Source: Adiantum capillus-veneris
Taxonomy: Eukaryota > Streptophyta > Polypodiopsida > Polypodiales > Pteridaceae
Direction: 5' to 3'
Length of the DNA: 58,000 nt
NCBI GenBank assembly: GCA_014529385.2
Contig: CM043966.1
Location: forward strand, 93,139,087 to 93,197,086
Shown here in pieces: positions 57,198 through 58,000 of this stretch. The position numbers and the translations under genes are program-made. Numbering within the stretch: position 1 is the stretch's first letter; each line of letters starts with the position of its first letter. Under the pieces are notes generated by a model. The model saw nothing but the letters and a program-made list of their open reading frames with translations. It was not told the DNA's origin and ran no database searches.

Positions 57198-58000
57198 ATG
57201 TAGAGCCTTAATTGACATTTGGGCTTACATTTTTGTTTTTTTTTTTGTGTCTTTATTGCTTGTTGATTTGCACTTATTATCCTTGGGGGCTCATATTGAC
57301 ACTCAATCAAAAGCACTAATACATGGCAGACAATGCTTCATAATATCATATTAAAGCCTAATGTAACTATGAAGAATTAGAAAGGCATCTGTCTACGGTA
57401 TCAAAAGAATATCTCTAATGCTCTACATTGGTTATATTAGCTGAGCTAGAATCGTTGATTAATAAACCTAAACAAGGGATTGTGAGGTAAAATTATATTG
57501 AGTCTAAAGTAGAATACTAAGCAGGTGTGTTAAATACTTTGTTACCGATTAATCTTGAAACAGGAAAACATGAATGCTAGAAAAGCAACAAAGCAACAAG
57601 AATGGACAAGAAACACTTGTTTTATGTCACATCAATTTCTTGGTGTAGTTTGGTATGGATGTGGCAAGGATCCCTCGATGCTGAAGAGTCAAGCTACTAC
57701 AACGTTCTCTTGTACACATTAGCAAACAATACAACATACCTCCAGGAGGCACATTAGTGGGAAAAGACATCAACCCTTTATTGAACAAAAGTAAAATAAA
57801 ATATAGATCTTTTGCATCACATTATAGGATCAAGGGAAGAGGATGTTGTGTAGATTGGCAGGCAGTCCTAAGGCTAGGCCTCTATCCTCATTGTTAAGAT
57901 ATATATATAGTCATTTTCAATCAGACCATAGGCTACCTTAGTGTCATCTATTGATTCTTCTTCATCTTCTTGTGCATATATGCTAATCAAGAATGCTACC

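Larger units (their letters stand above)
55837..58000. other. AT-rich right flank, no gene recognised
   Basis: It holds short CT/GA runs (55885-55920, 56086-56104), a (CT)n(CA)n tract and a 75-bp tandem duplication. Open frames at 55964-56170 and 56590-56781 show no domain. Confidence 0.45.

Overview
The window is plant nuclear DNA, very rich in retrotransposons and poor in genes. The one recognisable cellular gene has short introns with GT..AG ends. The LTR retrotransposons are of plant type: Ty3/gypsy chromoviruses, a Tat-like gypsy element with a second RNase H, and Ty1/copia. Most use the initiator-Met tRNA primer site TGGTATCAGAGC. The low gene density, long (CT)n/(CA)n tracts and heavily decayed elements would fit a large-genome land plant such as a fern. 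That placement is an inference and is weak.

Layout. 1-3.7 kb: unassigned sequence with small tandem repeats and a ~200-bp inverted repeat. 3.74-8.1 kb (+): ten exons covering the C-terminal ~314 residues of TRAPPC13, a trafficking-complex subunit, including a 15-nt microexon; the 5' exons are not in the window. 10.78-15.64 kb (+): an old, nearly whole gypsy chromovirus with LTRs of only 104 bp, followed by an inverted 3' fragment of a related element. 18.8-19.26 kb: a MITE-like element with ~46-bp inverted ends. 20.07-29.24 kb (-): a gypsy element with ~870-bp LTRs, interrupted inside its integrase by a 2,030-bp internally deleted copia element (192-bp LTRs, target duplication GTAAG). 29.4-30.2 kb (+): a decayed coiled-coil gene fragment of unknown identity.

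30.4-36.5 kb: the most unusual segment. Two arrays of about 1 kb, built from near-palindromic TATGCT/AGCATA units, lie in opposite orientation around a decayed interior. The interior has a minus-strand gene with transposase-like motifs and a plus-strand gene converging on it. I read this as a DNA transposon with giant array-type inverted ends. 36.5-44.24 kb (+): a chromovirus whose 5' LTR is truncated at the array junction. 45.4-48.5 kb: fragments of copia gag (-) and of a gypsy integrase (+). 49.6-55.8 kb: a solo LTR related to the 36-44 kb element, split by a 4.8-kb copia element (-) with target duplication CATGT. 55.8-58 kb: microsatellites and one tandem duplication.

No retroelement here looks autonomous: each has frameshifts, stops or deletions in essential domains. 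LTR comparison and nesting give a relative order: the 104-bp-LTR chromovirus is oldest, then the 20-29 kb gypsy (about 3.5% LTR difference by eye), the 50-54.9 kb copia (about 2.7%), and the nested 2-kb copia derivative (about 1%).
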